NCBI GenBank assembly: GCA_028280945.1
Contig: JANQKV010000006.1
Location: forward strand, 1 to 64,000
Reading direction: 5' to 3'
Source of the DNA: Opitutaceae bacterium
Lineage (GTDB): Bacteria; Verrucomicrobiota; Verrucomicrobiia; Opitutales; Opitutaceae
DNA length: 64,000 nt
The position numbers and the translations under genes are program-made. The notes below the pieces were generated by a model, which did no database searches, had not been told where the DNA came from, and was given only the letters and a program-made list of their open reading frames with translations. Shown piece by piece: positions 38,519 through 47,084 of the stretch; position 1 is the first letter of the stretch, and every line of letters starts with the position of its first letter.

Positions 38519-39402
38519 GGGGAGTCGGGAGAAGGGATGGAGCAGGGGGGCGCCGCCACCCCGCGGGTCCCTGTATCCACACAAAAGATGCCCCCGGCCA
38601 GGGGCTGTTCCTGCAACGCCGCCTCATCCAATCCACCGCGGGCAGACGTGATGAAAAGGGTCCGGTATTCCGGACCACCAAAACAGCAGGAGGTCACCTG
38701 GGTGACGGGCAGGTCGACTTGATCGATGATCCCGCCGGTCCGGCCGTCGATCTGCAGCACCGCCGACCCTCCCCAGATGGCCAGCCAAACATTGCCCTCA
38801 ACGTCGATGCTGAGTCCGTCGGGCAATCCGCCGTCACGCGGAAACGATCGAAGGATGCGCGGATCGCTTAACGCGTGACTGTCTGCATCGTAGTCAAAAA
38901 CCGTCAGCTCGTAGGCTTTGGAGTCTACGTAAAAAAACCGCGTGCCGTCCGGCGACCAGCCCAGTCCGTTCGACAGGGTAACACCGCGGCGAATGATTTG
39001 CAGGGCACCCGATTGATCCGCGCGATACAGCGCCGCGGTTTTCCGGGAATCGTCGAGAGCCGCACTTCCCACCCAGGGATGTCCATCGGGTCCACAGAAC
39101 CCGTCGTTGAAGCGATGGTGCGGGGGCAACCCGGGGATCTCATGATCGATGGGCAGAACCTTGCCGGTTGGAGCGTGCAGCCAGGCGCAGTCACGTTCCC
39201 GCGCGGTCCACCACCAGCCGTCCCGGGCCGGCAACGCCACCCCCAACGTGGTCCCGACTTCCCAATGGCAGATCGTGCCGTCGGAGGAATCCCGGCGGAA
39301 AAGCCGTCCTTCCGTGATGTTGACCCACCAAAGCGCATCTTCCTGCCAGACCGGCCCCTCGGCCAGATCGTGTCGAACATCAGTGTAAAGCGTGGCTTTC
39401 AT
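38512..39402 (-). CDS. SMP-30/gluconolactonase-like lactonase
   Basis: A 296-aa six-bladed beta-propeller of the SMP-30/regucalcin/LRE family, which hydrolyses sugar lactones with a divalent metal. The four expected metal ligands appear in family motifs: Glu in LAEGPVW, Asn in HRFNDGFC, Asn in LSNGLGWSPDG and Asp in LPDGLSIDVEG. No signal peptide, so cytoplasmic. It is the last gene of a three-gene minus-strand unit with a D-threonine-aldolase-like enzyme and an amidohydrolase; the lactonase implies that a sugar acid lactone arises in the pathway. Confidence 0.88.
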   Translation of the reverse strand: MKATLYTDVRHDLAEGPVWQEDALWWVNITEGRLFRRDSSDGTICHWEVGTTLGVALPARDGWWWTARERDCAWLHAPTGKVLPIDHEIPGLPPHHRFNDGFCGPDGHPWVGSAALDDSRKTAALYRADQSGALQIIRRGVTLSNGLGWSPDGTRFFYVDSKAYELTVFDYDADSHALSDPRILRSFPRDGGLPDGLSIDVEGNVWLAIWGGSAVLQIDGRTGGIIDQVDLPVTQVTSCCFGGPEYRTLFITSARGGLDEAALQEQPLAGGIFCVDTGTRGVAAPPCSIPSPDSPK

Positions 39403-39424
39403 GGGCAGGGAGGCGGTGAGGTGG

Positions 39425-40516
39425 TCACTGGCTTTTGCCGCGGGCGTCCACGGGCCAGGTGCTGCGGATCTTATTTTCCGGCCCCACCAGCTGAACTTCG
39501 TCTGTCAGGTTCACCACCGTGCAAACGTGAGCGGGCACCAAAAGGATTCGATCGCCTACGTTGACCTGTCCCAGATCCTCTCCCCGCACATAGCCATGCT
39601 CCTCATTGACCTTGAAGACTTCTAATTTCCGACCGTCGGCCGGGATCGCCGAAATACCTTGGGCTGTGCGGTCGGAAGAAAAGGTTTTCGAACCCGCGTC
39701 GATCAGGGCCAGGTCGGGTGTGGGTTTGTCAACCACGGTGGCGAGCACCTGCAGTGCCACATTTTCCCACGGCATGACGTTGGCATTTTGCGTGAGGGAA
39801 AGATCGCCAAAAACATAGGCACCTGGCCGCACCGCCTGCACGCGTCCGGCCGCGACATCCACCACGGCGCGGGCACTCACGCTGCAGCCGGGCCACACCT
39901 CCAGCGTAGGATCTATGGCGTCTCGCAAGCCGCAGATTCGATCCAGCAGCCTTTCCACGTCTTCAACCCGCTGGCTGTGATTGGCACCGTAAAACTGCCC
40001 TTCGTGACTGTAGAGTCCTGTCAGCTCCAACAACGGATCCGCGTCGATTGTTGAGGCCACCCTTTGGGCGGACTCATCGCGACGGATCCCCTCGCGATCG
40101 AGTCCGGTATCCAATGCCAACATAACCTTAAACCGACGATTCACCTTCCGAATCAACGGCTGAAACACCTCCAGGTGGGCTTCGCTGGTCACCGCGAGCC
40201 GCAATTCTTCAAGGTGTTCGGCCAAGGCCGCGATGCGATTGGCCTGCCGGTGATCGACCAGGGAATGCGCGAGAAAGATCTCGCGCACGCCGCTGGCCAG
40301 CATGGCCTCCGCCTCCCCGAGTTTGGCACAGGTCAGGCCCTTGGCCCCCAGTTCCAATTGTCGCCGGGCGATCGGGACCAGCTTGTGTGTCTTGATGTGG
40401 GGACGCAGGTCGATGCCCGCTTGGTCGCAGGCCGTCTGCATGGTGTGCAGGTTGGCCTCGAGTCGATCCTCGCGGACGAGAATGCTGGGGGTGGGCAGGT
40501 CGTCGACAGCAGTCAT
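39425..40516 (-). CDS. D-threonine aldolase / D-serine dehydratase-like PLP enzyme (DSD1 family)
   Basis: A 363-aa fold-type III PLP enzyme. The N-terminal alanine-racemase-like barrel carries the PLP lysine in LRPHIKTHK, then GLTCAKLGEAEAM and LTGLYSHEGQFYG. The C-terminal domain has the metal-binding HxC in PAHVCTVVNL, typical of D-threonine aldolase and D-serine dehydratase. It would cleave a D-beta-hydroxy amino acid to an aldehyde plus glycine, or deaminate D-serine. Which reaction applies cannot be told from sequence. Its neighbours are the SMP-30 lactonase and an amidohydrolase on the same strand. Confidence 0.85.
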   Translation of the reverse strand: MTAVDDLPTPSILVREDRLEANLHTMQTACDQAGIDLRPHIKTHKLVPIARRQLELGAKGLTCAKLGEAEAMLASGVREIFLAHSLVDHRQANRIAALAEHLEELRLAVTSEAHLEVFQPLIRKVNRRFKVMLALDTGLDREGIRRDESAQRVASTIDADPLLELTGLYSHEGQFYGANHSQRVEDVERLLDRICGLRDAIDPTLEVWPGCSVSARAVVDVAAGRVQAVRPGAYVFGDLSLTQNANVMPWENVALQVLATVVDKPTPDLALIDAGSKTFSSDRTAQGISAIPADGRKLEVFKVNEEHGYVRGEDLGQVNVGDRILLVPAHVCTVVNLTDEVQLVGPENKIRSTWPVDARGKSQ

Positions 40517-40555
40517 GGAGTGGTGTTGCCCAACTGGCTGGTGCCCATGCCGCTG

Positions 40556-41518
40556 CTACTTCTGAACAAAAGGGTGTTCATCGGGAAGTAGCAGGTAGTT
40601 GAGCACGTTGTCGTGGGTCACTTTGTGGAGCAGGTCCGGAGGCAGGGCGCTGAGACAGTCCGCCTCCTCCGCGTAAGTGCTACGCAGGGACATGTCCTGG
40701 TCGACGTAACTCTGGAAGGGGGAGTCCGACCCCCACATCAATTTGTTCGGATAAGCCTCGGCCAAGGTGCGAAGCACTGCGGCCGGATCCTCATAATCAG
40801 CCTCGATGCGGCGGTCGGGCGGGGCGACGGCAGGAAAACCCTGGACTGCAAGTTCGCAGTGAATGCGGTGAGCGGAACAGTCGAACCACGTGTTGGGTAG
40901 GGCGGCCACCCGGTCGAGGCACTCACGGTCAAATCGGCAGGAGTGAGCGAGATTGAATCGTACGTTCGGGGTGGACTCGGCCACTTGCAGAATGTCACTG
41001 GCCTGAGACCAGGTGTCGGCGGGATCCACGCTGGAGTGGATGACAAAGGGAAGATTGAACTCGGCGGCAAACTCGAGGAACCCGCGGCCTTCGTCCAACA
41101 GTGCGGTCACACGCGACTTGATCATGGTCGCCTGAATCTTCAGGCCGTAAAACGGAAAGCGCTTCCGCAGCTCCCGCAGTTTGGCAAGCTGGCCGGCGGG
41201 TTCGCGCAGGGGGTCCAGAATAACAAACGGCAGCGTGTGTGCGCCCAGGTCGGGGTAGAGCTCATAGACCTCGCGCAGCATCCGCTCGTTTTCGAAGGCG
41301 TAGGGCACGGTCTCCAAGCCTCCCGGGAGGAGTTGCCGACTGCGCATCGCGGCCAGATCAAATGTGAGATTAACGACCATGGGAAAGACCACCCAACGAT
41401 CCACCCCACAGCGGCGTCCTTCGGTCACGAGAGCAGGAAGGTCCTGCGCGTAGGGGTGAAAGCCGTTCAGGTAAAAATAGGGATCCACCCCCAGGTGGTT
41501 GTGGCAGTCGATGATCAC
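40556..41518 (-). CDS. Amidohydrolase family 2 protein
   Basis: A 320-aa TIM-barrel metal-dependent hydrolase (amidohydrolase-2 type). Motifs: IIDCHNHLG at the N-terminus (HxH), PFVIHSS, NLAHSCRF and the terminal WGSDSPF with the catalytic Asp. Family members include decarboxylases and lactonases for sugar or aromatic acids. I set the start at the GTG at 41518, directly before IIDCHNH; a longer TTG start (41569) adds 17 unconserved residues. It is the first gene of the minus-strand three-gene unit, and its upstream region has two large GntR-type palindromes. Confidence 0.82.
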   Translation of the reverse strand: MIIDCHNHLGVDPYFYLNGFHPYAQDLPALVTEGRRCGVDRWVVFPMVVNLTFDLAAMRSRQLLPGGLETVPYAFENERMLREVYELYPDLGAHTLPFVILDPLREPAGQLAKLRELRKRFPFYGLKIQATMIKSRVTALLDEGRGFLEFAAEFNLPFVIHSSVDPADTWSQASDILQVAESTPNVRFNLAHSCRFDRECLDRVAALPNTWFDCSAHRIHCELAVQGFPAVAPPDRRIEADYEDPAAVLRTLAEAYPNKLMWGSDSPFQSYVDQDMSLRSTYAEEADCLSALPPDLLHKVTHDNVLNYLLLPDEHPFVQK

Positions 41519-41613
41519 GGAAGAAAACAGACGTTGATCATGATGGGAACCCAATAGCCCCGCCCGCAAAAGATCAATCCCTCCTCAACCTCTCCTTCTT
41601 CTCTCTTACACAA

Positions 41614-41630
41614 TGTTCGTATTACGAACA
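41614..41630. promoter_or_regulatory. GntR/FadR-type operator, site 1
   Basis: TGTTCGTATTACGAACA is a perfect 17-bp palindrome around one central base. Its core TCGTATTACGA fits the FadR-subfamily GntR consensus TNGTNNNACNA exactly. It lies 96 bp upstream of the amidohydrolase start in the divergent region, with its centre 53 bp (about five helical turns) from site 2. The regulator gene is not in the window. Confidence 0.65.
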
Positions 41631-41660
41631 AAACTCTTCGATTCGTGTTATATGGCATCT

Positions 41661-41689
41661 GCCAAATGTTCGTAATACGAACATTTGGC
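41661..41689. promoter_or_regulatory. GntR/FadR-type operator, site 2 (29-bp palindrome)
   Basis: The core TGTTCGTAATACGAACA (41667-41683) is extended to a perfect 29-bp palindrome by GCCAAA and TTTGGC. It differs from site 1 only in the central base. The position, between the divergent amidohydrolase and aminotransferase operons, suits co-ordinate control of both. A third copy of the core is at 63182. Confidence 0.7.
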
Positions 41690-41812
41690 GGTATCGGTAT
41701 TCGCAGTGTCTGGGGCGGAGTTTCTGCTGGGCATTGATTTCGAAGGGTTGCACACCGAGACAATTGCGCTGATTTTGATCCACGTAACCGGCCGGTTACT
41801 CACCCCGTCGCC

Positions 41813-43159
41813 ATGCCCTATTCGTTTTCTCGTTCCTCAGCCCTCTTTGAACGTGCCCAACAGCACATTGCCGGCGGTATCAATAGCGGCATCCGCCTGT
41901 TGGAGAAACCGGTACCCCTGTATTTTGATCGGGGCGACGGCTCCCGGGTTTGGGATGTCGATGGGAATGAGTATATCGATTTTCAGCTGGGACAGGGCGC
42001 CTTGCTCTATGGCCATGCGCCGAAGGGGTTGGCGGATGCGGTTGCTGCCCAAGCGAAGCGCGGCCTGCATTGGGCCGCGCAATCCGAGCTCGAGTTGGAG
42101 GTAGCGGAACGCCTGGTCAAAATGGTGCCGGCGGCGGAGTTGGTGCGCTTCAACAACTCCGCCACCGAAGCCGTCATGGCCGCGTTTCGACTGGCCCGCA
42201 CGCACACCGGACGCCGGCTGATTCTTCGCTTCGAGGGCCACTACCACGGATGGAGCGACGAAGGTTTGGTGGGTTTCGCCAACCCGCCCAGCACATGGGA
42301 TGACCCCGAAAACCCGGCCCGCACCCACCCGAGCAAGGGCATCATTTCCGAAGTCACCGACCAGTTCGTCGTGGCGCGCTGGAACGACATCGATCACCTT
42401 CGTCGGCGCGTCGAACAGCACAAGGATCAGCTCGCTGCGATCGTTTGTGAGCCCGCCATGTGCAACACCTGTTGTATCGAACCAGGCGAGGGCATGTTGG
42501 CGGCGATCCGCGAGCTGTGCGACGCGCATGGCCTGCTGATGATCGCCGACGAAACGATCACCGGATTTCGTTTTGGCGCCGGCGGCGCCCAGGATTATTA
42601 CGGTGTAAAACCGGACCTCACCGTTTTCGGCAAGGCCATCGGCGGCGGCACGCCTTTCGCCGCGCTCGTTGGCACTCGCGCCGCCATGGCCAGGATCATT
42701 TCCGGCGAGTCGATGCACGCGGGCACGTTGAACGCCAACCCGCTGTGTCTCGCCGCCAGTCGCTGGTGCCTCGACGAGGTCCTGGCGCAGGGCCCCGGGC
42801 ATCCGGCGAACCTGAATCGATTGGGTCAAAAGCTCATGGCTGGTCTGCGGACACTGGCTGATCAGCATGATATCCCGCTTCGACCCCAGGGACCGGGGTT
42901 GGCTTTTCACTCCCTCATGGTGAACCCGGATCGGCCTGAGCGCGCGGTGGCCAACTACCGTGATTACGCCGAGTTGCAGGATGTTGCCCGCTGGACCCAC
43001 CTGCGCCGCTGCCTGCTGGAGGAAGGAGTGCGGGCGATCGAACGTGGTCTTTGGTCAATCAGTCTCGCCCACACGGAAGCGGACATCGACGAAGCCCTGG
43101 CCCGGGCCGCTGTTGCCTTTGCGCGCCACGCCGAGTCATGGCCCACAAAAGTGGGATAA
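41813..43159 (+). CDS. Class III aminotransferase, glutamate-1-semialdehyde-aminomutase-like
   Basis: A 448-aa PLP enzyme of fold type I. It has VWDVDGNEYIDFQLGQGALLYGH, FNNSATEAVMAAFRLAR, RFEGHYHGW, IVCEPAMCN, IADETITGFRFG and the PLP lysine in VFGKAIGGGTPFAA, followed by AGTLNANPL. The sequence is closest in feel to HemL-like aspartate aminotransferase family proteins, but the context is catabolic: the genes downstream are an M81 peptidase and RidA, and no tetrapyrrole genes are near. It probably transaminates an amino acid or amino sugar derivative. First gene of a plus-strand operon under the two palindromic operators. Confidence 0.85.
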   Translation: MPYSFSRSSALFERAQQHIAGGINSGIRLLEKPVPLYFDRGDGSRVWDVDGNEYIDFQLGQGALLYGHAPKGLADAVAAQAKRGLHWAAQSELELEVAERLVKMVPAAELVRFNNSATEAVMAAFRLARTHTGRRLILRFEGHYHGWSDEGLVGFANPPSTWDDPENPARTHPSKGIISEVTDQFVVARWNDIDHLRRRVEQHKDQLAAIVCEPAMCNTCCIEPGEGMLAAIRELCDAHGLLMIADETITGFRFGAGGAQDYYGVKPDLTVFGKAIGGGTPFAALVGTRAAMARIISGESMHAGTLNANPLCLAASRWCLDEVLAQGPGHPANLNRLGQKLMAGLRTLADQHDIPLRPQGPGLAFHSLMVNPDRPERAVANYRDYAELQDVARWTHLRRCLLEEGVRAIERGLWSISLAHTEADIDEALARAAVAFARHAESWPTKVG

Positions 43160-43181
43160 GCAGCGTTGAAAAGGTTGGGAT

Positions 43182-44690
43182 ATGAGCGGGCGGATTCTCT
43201 ACGGCGGCCTGTTTCACGAGACCCACACGTTTCTGGAAGAAACGACGGACTGGCATGATTTTGAAGTTGTGCGCGGAGAGGCCGTTCTGGCGAAGCAGGG
43301 AGATTGCTCGCCTTTGGGTGGTTTCCTGACCGCGGCGCAGGAGTTGAGTTTTGAGGTCATCCCCACGCTGGACGTGCGGGCCACGCCGAGTGGCACGGTT
43401 GCTGATAAGGTGTTTGATCGGTTTTGGACCGAATTTGAACCGGTGGCCCGGGAGGCCTTGGCCACCGGAGTGGATGCCATCTTCCTCGTGATGCATGGCG
43501 CCATGGCCACCGCTTCGCAGCCGGATGTGGAGGGCGATCTTCTGGGGCGGATTCGCCAGCTCCCCGGGGCCGCGGAGGTTCCGATATTCGGTGTGTTTGA
43601 TCTGCATGCCAATTTTTCGTGCCGCATGGGACAGTTGGCCAACGGTTTGCTGGCTTACCGGGAGAACCCTCACACCGATGCGCGGGAAAGTGCGATCCGA
43701 GCCGTTCACCTGATGAACAAAGCTCTAAAGCAGGGGGAGATCCCACACATGCTGACCTGTCGTATTCCAATGGTGTGGGCGCCACCGGCAACAGGCACCA
43801 GTGACAAACCGATGCGAGCGCTCCGGTTGGCGGTCGACGAAATCGTGGAGTCTGATCCCACGGTCTGGGCGGGCAATGTGGTGCCGGGCTTCTCCTTCGC
43901 CGACACCCCCGACACCGGGTTTTCCTTGAGTGTGATCTACACGGGCGATTCCGCGGGGCCAGCCGATAGATTGCGGGCGGTGGCTGGACTCGCTTGGGCC
44001 AAACGAGAAGAGGGACTGGTTTCGTATCCACCTGTTGGTGACGTCCTGCAACAACGGTCGACGGACATCTCGGGTCCGGTCCTGTTGGTCGAGCCTTCCG
44101 ACAACATTGGCGGGGGCGCTCCGGGTGATGGCACCGGTGTCTTGCGCGCTCTGCTGGCACATGACGTGGGCGATGCTCTGGTGGCAATCAATGATCCGGC
44201 TGCAGTCCGGGTGCTGGCGGCCCACTGGATCGGTGAAACCACAAACCTGAATATTGGTGGCAAGGGTTCACCGCTGGATGAGGGACCGGTTCCCTTGGAG
44301 GTTACGCTGGTTTCGCGGAGCGAGGGAACTTTCGAGCTGGAGGATCCTCACAGTCACCTCGCATCGATGCTGGGATCACGGGTTGAGATGGGGCCCTGTG
44401 CGGTGGTGCGCACCGGAGGGATTACGATTCTGTTGACCAGCCGCAAAACCCCGCCGTTCGACCTCGGCCAATACCGTAGCCAAGGCATTGAGCCTGCCGA
44501 TTTTGTGGTCATCGGTGTGAAGGCGGCGGTGGCGCATCGTCGCGCCTATGACCCCATCGCAGGGGCAAGCTTTGGGGTCGATACCCCGGGGCCCTGCCGC
44601 AGCGACGTAACCGCCTTCCCCTGGCGATGCCTGCGACGGCCGGCCTGGCCACTGGACCACATTTCCGAACCAACTTTCCTCATCTCATGA
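43182..44690 (+). CDS. M81 family metallopeptidase (MlrC-like)
   Basis: A 502-aa protein of the MlrC family, named after the last enzyme of microcystin breakdown; most members have unknown substrates. N-terminal domain: GGLFHETHTF, HGAMATASQPDVEGDLL and FDLHANFS (metal-binding Asp/His residues), with AYRENPHTDARE. C-terminal domain: SDNIGGGAPGDGTGVLRALL. Length is normal. It lies 22 bp after the aminotransferase gene and overlaps ridA by 4 bp, so the three genes are one operon. The leader contains AAGG, one of few Shine-Dalgarno-like sites here. Confidence 0.85.
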   Translation: MSGRILYGGLFHETHTFLEETTDWHDFEVVRGEAVLAKQGDCSPLGGFLTAAQELSFEVIPTLDVRATPSGTVADKVFDRFWTEFEPVAREALATGVDAIFLVMHGAMATASQPDVEGDLLGRIRQLPGAAEVPIFGVFDLHANFSCRMGQLANGLLAYRENPHTDARESAIRAVHLMNKALKQGEIPHMLTCRIPMVWAPPATGTSDKPMRALRLAVDEIVESDPTVWAGNVVPGFSFADTPDTGFSLSVIYTGDSAGPADRLRAVAGLAWAKREEGLVSYPPVGDVLQQRSTDISGPVLLVEPSDNIGGGAPGDGTGVLRALLAHDVGDALVAINDPAAVRVLAAHWIGETTNLNIGGKGSPLDEGPVPLEVTLVSRSEGTFELEDPHSHLASMLGSRVEMGPCAVVRTGGITILLTSRKTPPFDLGQYRSQGIEPADFVVIGVKAAVAHRRAYDPIAGASFGVDTPGPCRSDVTAFPWRCLRRPAWPLDHISEPTFLIS

Positions 44691-45079
44691 ACCATCCCGC
44701 TGTTTCTTATCCACGCGATGCGGACACTCCGGTGTCGCATCTTCCCTTCAGTCCCGCCGTGCAGGTCGGCGACTTGATCTTCGTTTCCGGTCAGGCTTCG
44801 GTGGATAAATCCGGTCGGATTGTATCCGACAGTTTCGAGGGCGAATTTCGCCGCTCGATCGAGAATCTCCGCACCGTTTTGGAATCGGCCGGCAGTGACT
44901 TGGCGCACGTGGTGAAGACGCACAACTTCGTGCGGGAGCCCGAGGATTTGGCGAAGTTCAACGAACTCTACCGCGAATACTTCAGCGCCCCGTATCCCGC
45001 TCGAACGACGATCACGAGTTGTCTGCCGCCCACCCTCAAATTCGAGATGGACTGCATCGCCGTGCCAAAGCCGAACTGA
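44687..45079 (+). CDS. RidA family enamine/imine deaminase
   Basis: A 130-aa RidA/YjgF/UK114 protein. Family motifs are PFSPAVQVGDLIFVSGQ near the N-terminus and the C-terminal PYPARTTITSCLPPTLKFEMDCIAV, including the Arg that binds the carboxylate of imine substrates. RidA hydrolyses reactive enamines and imines released by PLP enzymes such as serine/threonine dehydratases. That fits an operon with an aminotransferase and a nearby D-hydroxy-amino-acid enzyme. The start overlaps the M81 stop as ATGA. Confidence 0.9.
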   Translation: MNHPAVSYPRDADTPVSHLPFSPAVQVGDLIFVSGQASVDKSGRIVSDSFEGEFRRSIENLRTVLESAGSDLAHVVKTHNFVREPEDLAKFNELYREYFSAPYPARTTITSCLPPTLKFEMDCIAVPKPN

Positions 45080-45504
45080 GCCGTCAGTCTGGTTTTTCCC
45101 ACGGAATACACAAAAAACACAGAATCCAGCCTGCAAAAATGAGTGTGATGCGGTGCGTCAGCCCTTTGCTCTTTCTGTTGTAACACCGGCAGGCTAGCGG
45201 TTTCACAATGGAACTGAGAGGCAGGGCTGTTTCTCACAGAAGAGAGCAGAGAGAAGCAGAACTTGGCAGGTGGATCATAAGTTGACCCCTCCGCCGCATG
45301 GATTTGCCCACGAAAAGGCACTAAACCCCAACCCTGAAATTTTTAGTGTTCTTTGGTGTTTTTAGTGGGCTCCAAACCTCAGGCTGACGGCTCATTGCTC
45401 TCTGTGCCCACCTCTGCGCCCTCTGTGTTAAAAAATGCAGTGGAGTGGTTTCTTGGTTGGCTTCGTTGCCTCTCAAGAAACCTGAAACCCAAGTCCCATT
45501 CGTT
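45080..45504. other. Long non-coding interval with degenerate intergenic repeats
   Basis: No credible ORF. It contains three patches of repetitive intergenic sequence: 45094-45126 (CCCACGGAATACAC, AACACAGAA), 45233-45260 (CACAGAAGAGAGCAGAGAG) and, in reverse orientation, 45397-45436 (CTCTGTGCCCACCTCTGC, CCTCTGTGTT). Between them, CACTAAA (45319) and TTTAGTG (45342) form a small hairpin, and TTTAGTGGGC at 45361 resembles the arms of the repeat at 47888-47971. These look like remnants of short interspersed repeats. Confidence 0.55.
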
Positions 45505-45570
45505 GTCGGGCGTAAAGCCCGACCCACAATCAAGTTGCTTCCCCGATGTGGGTCGGGCTTTACGTCCGAC
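45505..45570. repeat. REP/REPIN-like inverted repeat pair
   Basis: A 24-bp arm at 45505-45528 (GTCGGGCGTAAAGCCCGACC then CACA) recurs in inverted form at 45547-45570 with one mismatch, separated by 18 bp. Each arm itself contains the small palindrome CGGGC-GTAAA-GCCCG. This is the structure of REP doublets spread by RAYT-type transposases. No RAYT gene is in the window. Confidence 0.75.
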
Positions 45571-45612
45571 AGGTTCTGCTTCTGTAAAAATCACCCGTGG
45601 AGTAGGCTTTAT

Positions 45613-47055
45613 TTAGTTGCTCCGAGTCCGGCGGCGGAAACAGCCGGCGACACCAACCGTGACGATCAGCGAGCCTGTCGCGACCCAGAGGTTGGAGACG
45701 GCGGAGAAGGCGATGCCCCAACCGGCGAGGGTGCCCAGGCCCATACCCAGCAGCACGCCCCGTGGTTGGAAACGCCACTTGTTCACCACGATCATCATGC
45801 AGCCCACCATCGGGCCAAAGAAGGCGCCCATCACCGCCTGCGTGGTTTGAAAGAGTGACCCCATCACCGTGGCCAAACCCGCGGTTGCCATGGCCAGAAT
45901 TCCGATCCCCACACTGGCGTAGCGGCCGAAGCGATACAGCTCCTGCGAGGTGCGCTTCCGGCCAAACCGTTGCAACCAATCGTTGGTGAGGGTGCCCGCC
46001 AGGGCAATGATGCCGCTTGTCATACTGCTCATGGTGGCGGCCAGCAGCGATGCGATAAGCAGTCCGGCAATACCCGGCGGCAGTTCCTTGGTGATGAAAT
46101 AGGCGAGGACCTGGTCCGCGTTTTCCGGCAGGTTGTCATCGGGGTGATTCTGAAACCATACCCACAGCAGCAGTCCGGCTGTCACGAGGAAGACGCAGAC
46201 GATGATCACGCCCCACGTGTTGATCGCAAAGGCCCGGGCCGCCGCGCGGGTGGATTCGGCGGCATGGTAACGCTGCAGCATCATCAGGTCGCCGGTGTAG
46301 CTGCCGAGATTGCCGATCATCAGACCGAACACGACGGACCAGAACGTGATGTCCTGCGTCAGATCGAAGGTGAAATCGAACAGCACCAGGCGTTGGCCTT
46401 GGTCGAGCTGCGCGTAGATTTCGCCGAGGGGTAGATCCAGTTTTTGCAGGATGAAGCCGATGATGAACAGCATGCCCAGCGCCATGATCGTGAACTGGAT
46501 GGCATCGGTGACGATGACACTGCGGATGCCGCCGATCGCGGTATAGAGCGTGCACGTTACCCCGATGCTGATGACGATGGGCCAGAACCACTCGTCGCCC
46601 AGTCCGGTTGCCCCGAGCAACACCAACGTCGGTGCCACGAGGATTGCGGCCATCCAGCCGATGCGCAGCAGGATGAACATTGCCGACAGACACAGGCGGA
46701 CCGATTCCCCCAACCGTTCCTCGATGATGTCGTAGGGATGGAGGCCGCCGCCGGCCAGATAGCGGGGCAAAAACCAAAACCGCAGGATCGCCCACGTGAT
46801 GGGAAAACCCAGCATGCTCACGACGATCCCGGCGCCATCCGAGAAGGCGACGCTGGTGTAGATGACATAGCTGACCCCGCTGAACAGCGTGGCCGCCATG
46901 CTGAAGCCGACCATGACCATGCCCAACCGCCCGCGAAACCCCCTCCTGGAGGTGAAGTAGGCGTCGCTGTCTCCGGACCTGCCCCGACTCGCCAGCCCAG
47001 CCCACACCACCCCCACGAGGTAGATGGCGACGACGACTAGGTCCAGGGAACGCAC
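45613..47055 (-). CDS. Sodium:solute symporter family protein
   Basis: A 480-aa membrane protein with about 12-13 helices of the SSS fold. The N-terminus MRSLDLVVVAIYLVGVVWAGLASRGRSG and SDAYFTSRRGFRGRLGMVMVGFSMAATLFSGVSYV match TM1-TM2 of the family; later segments include GLGDEWFWPIVISIGVTCTLYTAIGGIRSVIVTDAIQ and LLAATMSSMTSGIIALAGTLTNDW. It would couple Na+ entry to uptake of a sugar, sugar acid or amino acid. It is the distal gene of a minus-strand run with an SDR and two Gfo/Idh/MocA enzymes, suggesting that it imports their substrate. Confidence 0.9.
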   Translation of the reverse strand: MRSLDLVVVAIYLVGVVWAGLASRGRSGDSDAYFTSRRGFRGRLGMVMVGFSMAATLFSGVSYVIYTSVAFSDGAGIVVSMLGFPITWAILRFWFLPRYLAGGGLHPYDIIEERLGESVRLCLSAMFILLRIGWMAAILVAPTLVLLGATGLGDEWFWPIVISIGVTCTLYTAIGGIRSVIVTDAIQFTIMALGMLFIIGFILQKLDLPLGEIYAQLDQGQRLVLFDFTFDLTQDITFWSVVFGLMIGNLGSYTGDLMMLQRYHAAESTRAAARAFAINTWGVIIVCVFLVTAGLLLWVWFQNHPDDNLPENADQVLAYFITKELPPGIAGLLIASLLAATMSSMTSGIIALAGTLTNDWLQRFGRKRTSQELYRFGRYASVGIGILAMATAGLATVMGSLFQTTQAVMGAFFGPMVGCMMIVVNKWRFQPRGVLLGMGLGTLAGWGIAFSAVSNLWVATGSLIVTVGVAGCFRRRTRSN

Positions 47056-47084
47056 AAGGCTGGCTTTACCGGGCGCCGCGACGA

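Noticed and set aside
38045..38584. Minus-strand frame of 179 aa
   Set aside because: Runs through the second RNA element, a terminator hairpin and the end of the SMP-30 gene; Arg/Pro-rich shadow composition.
41813..43159. Assignment as hemL (tetrapyrrole synthesis)
   Set aside because: Only superfamily-level similarity; operon context with M81 peptidase and RidA points to catabolism.
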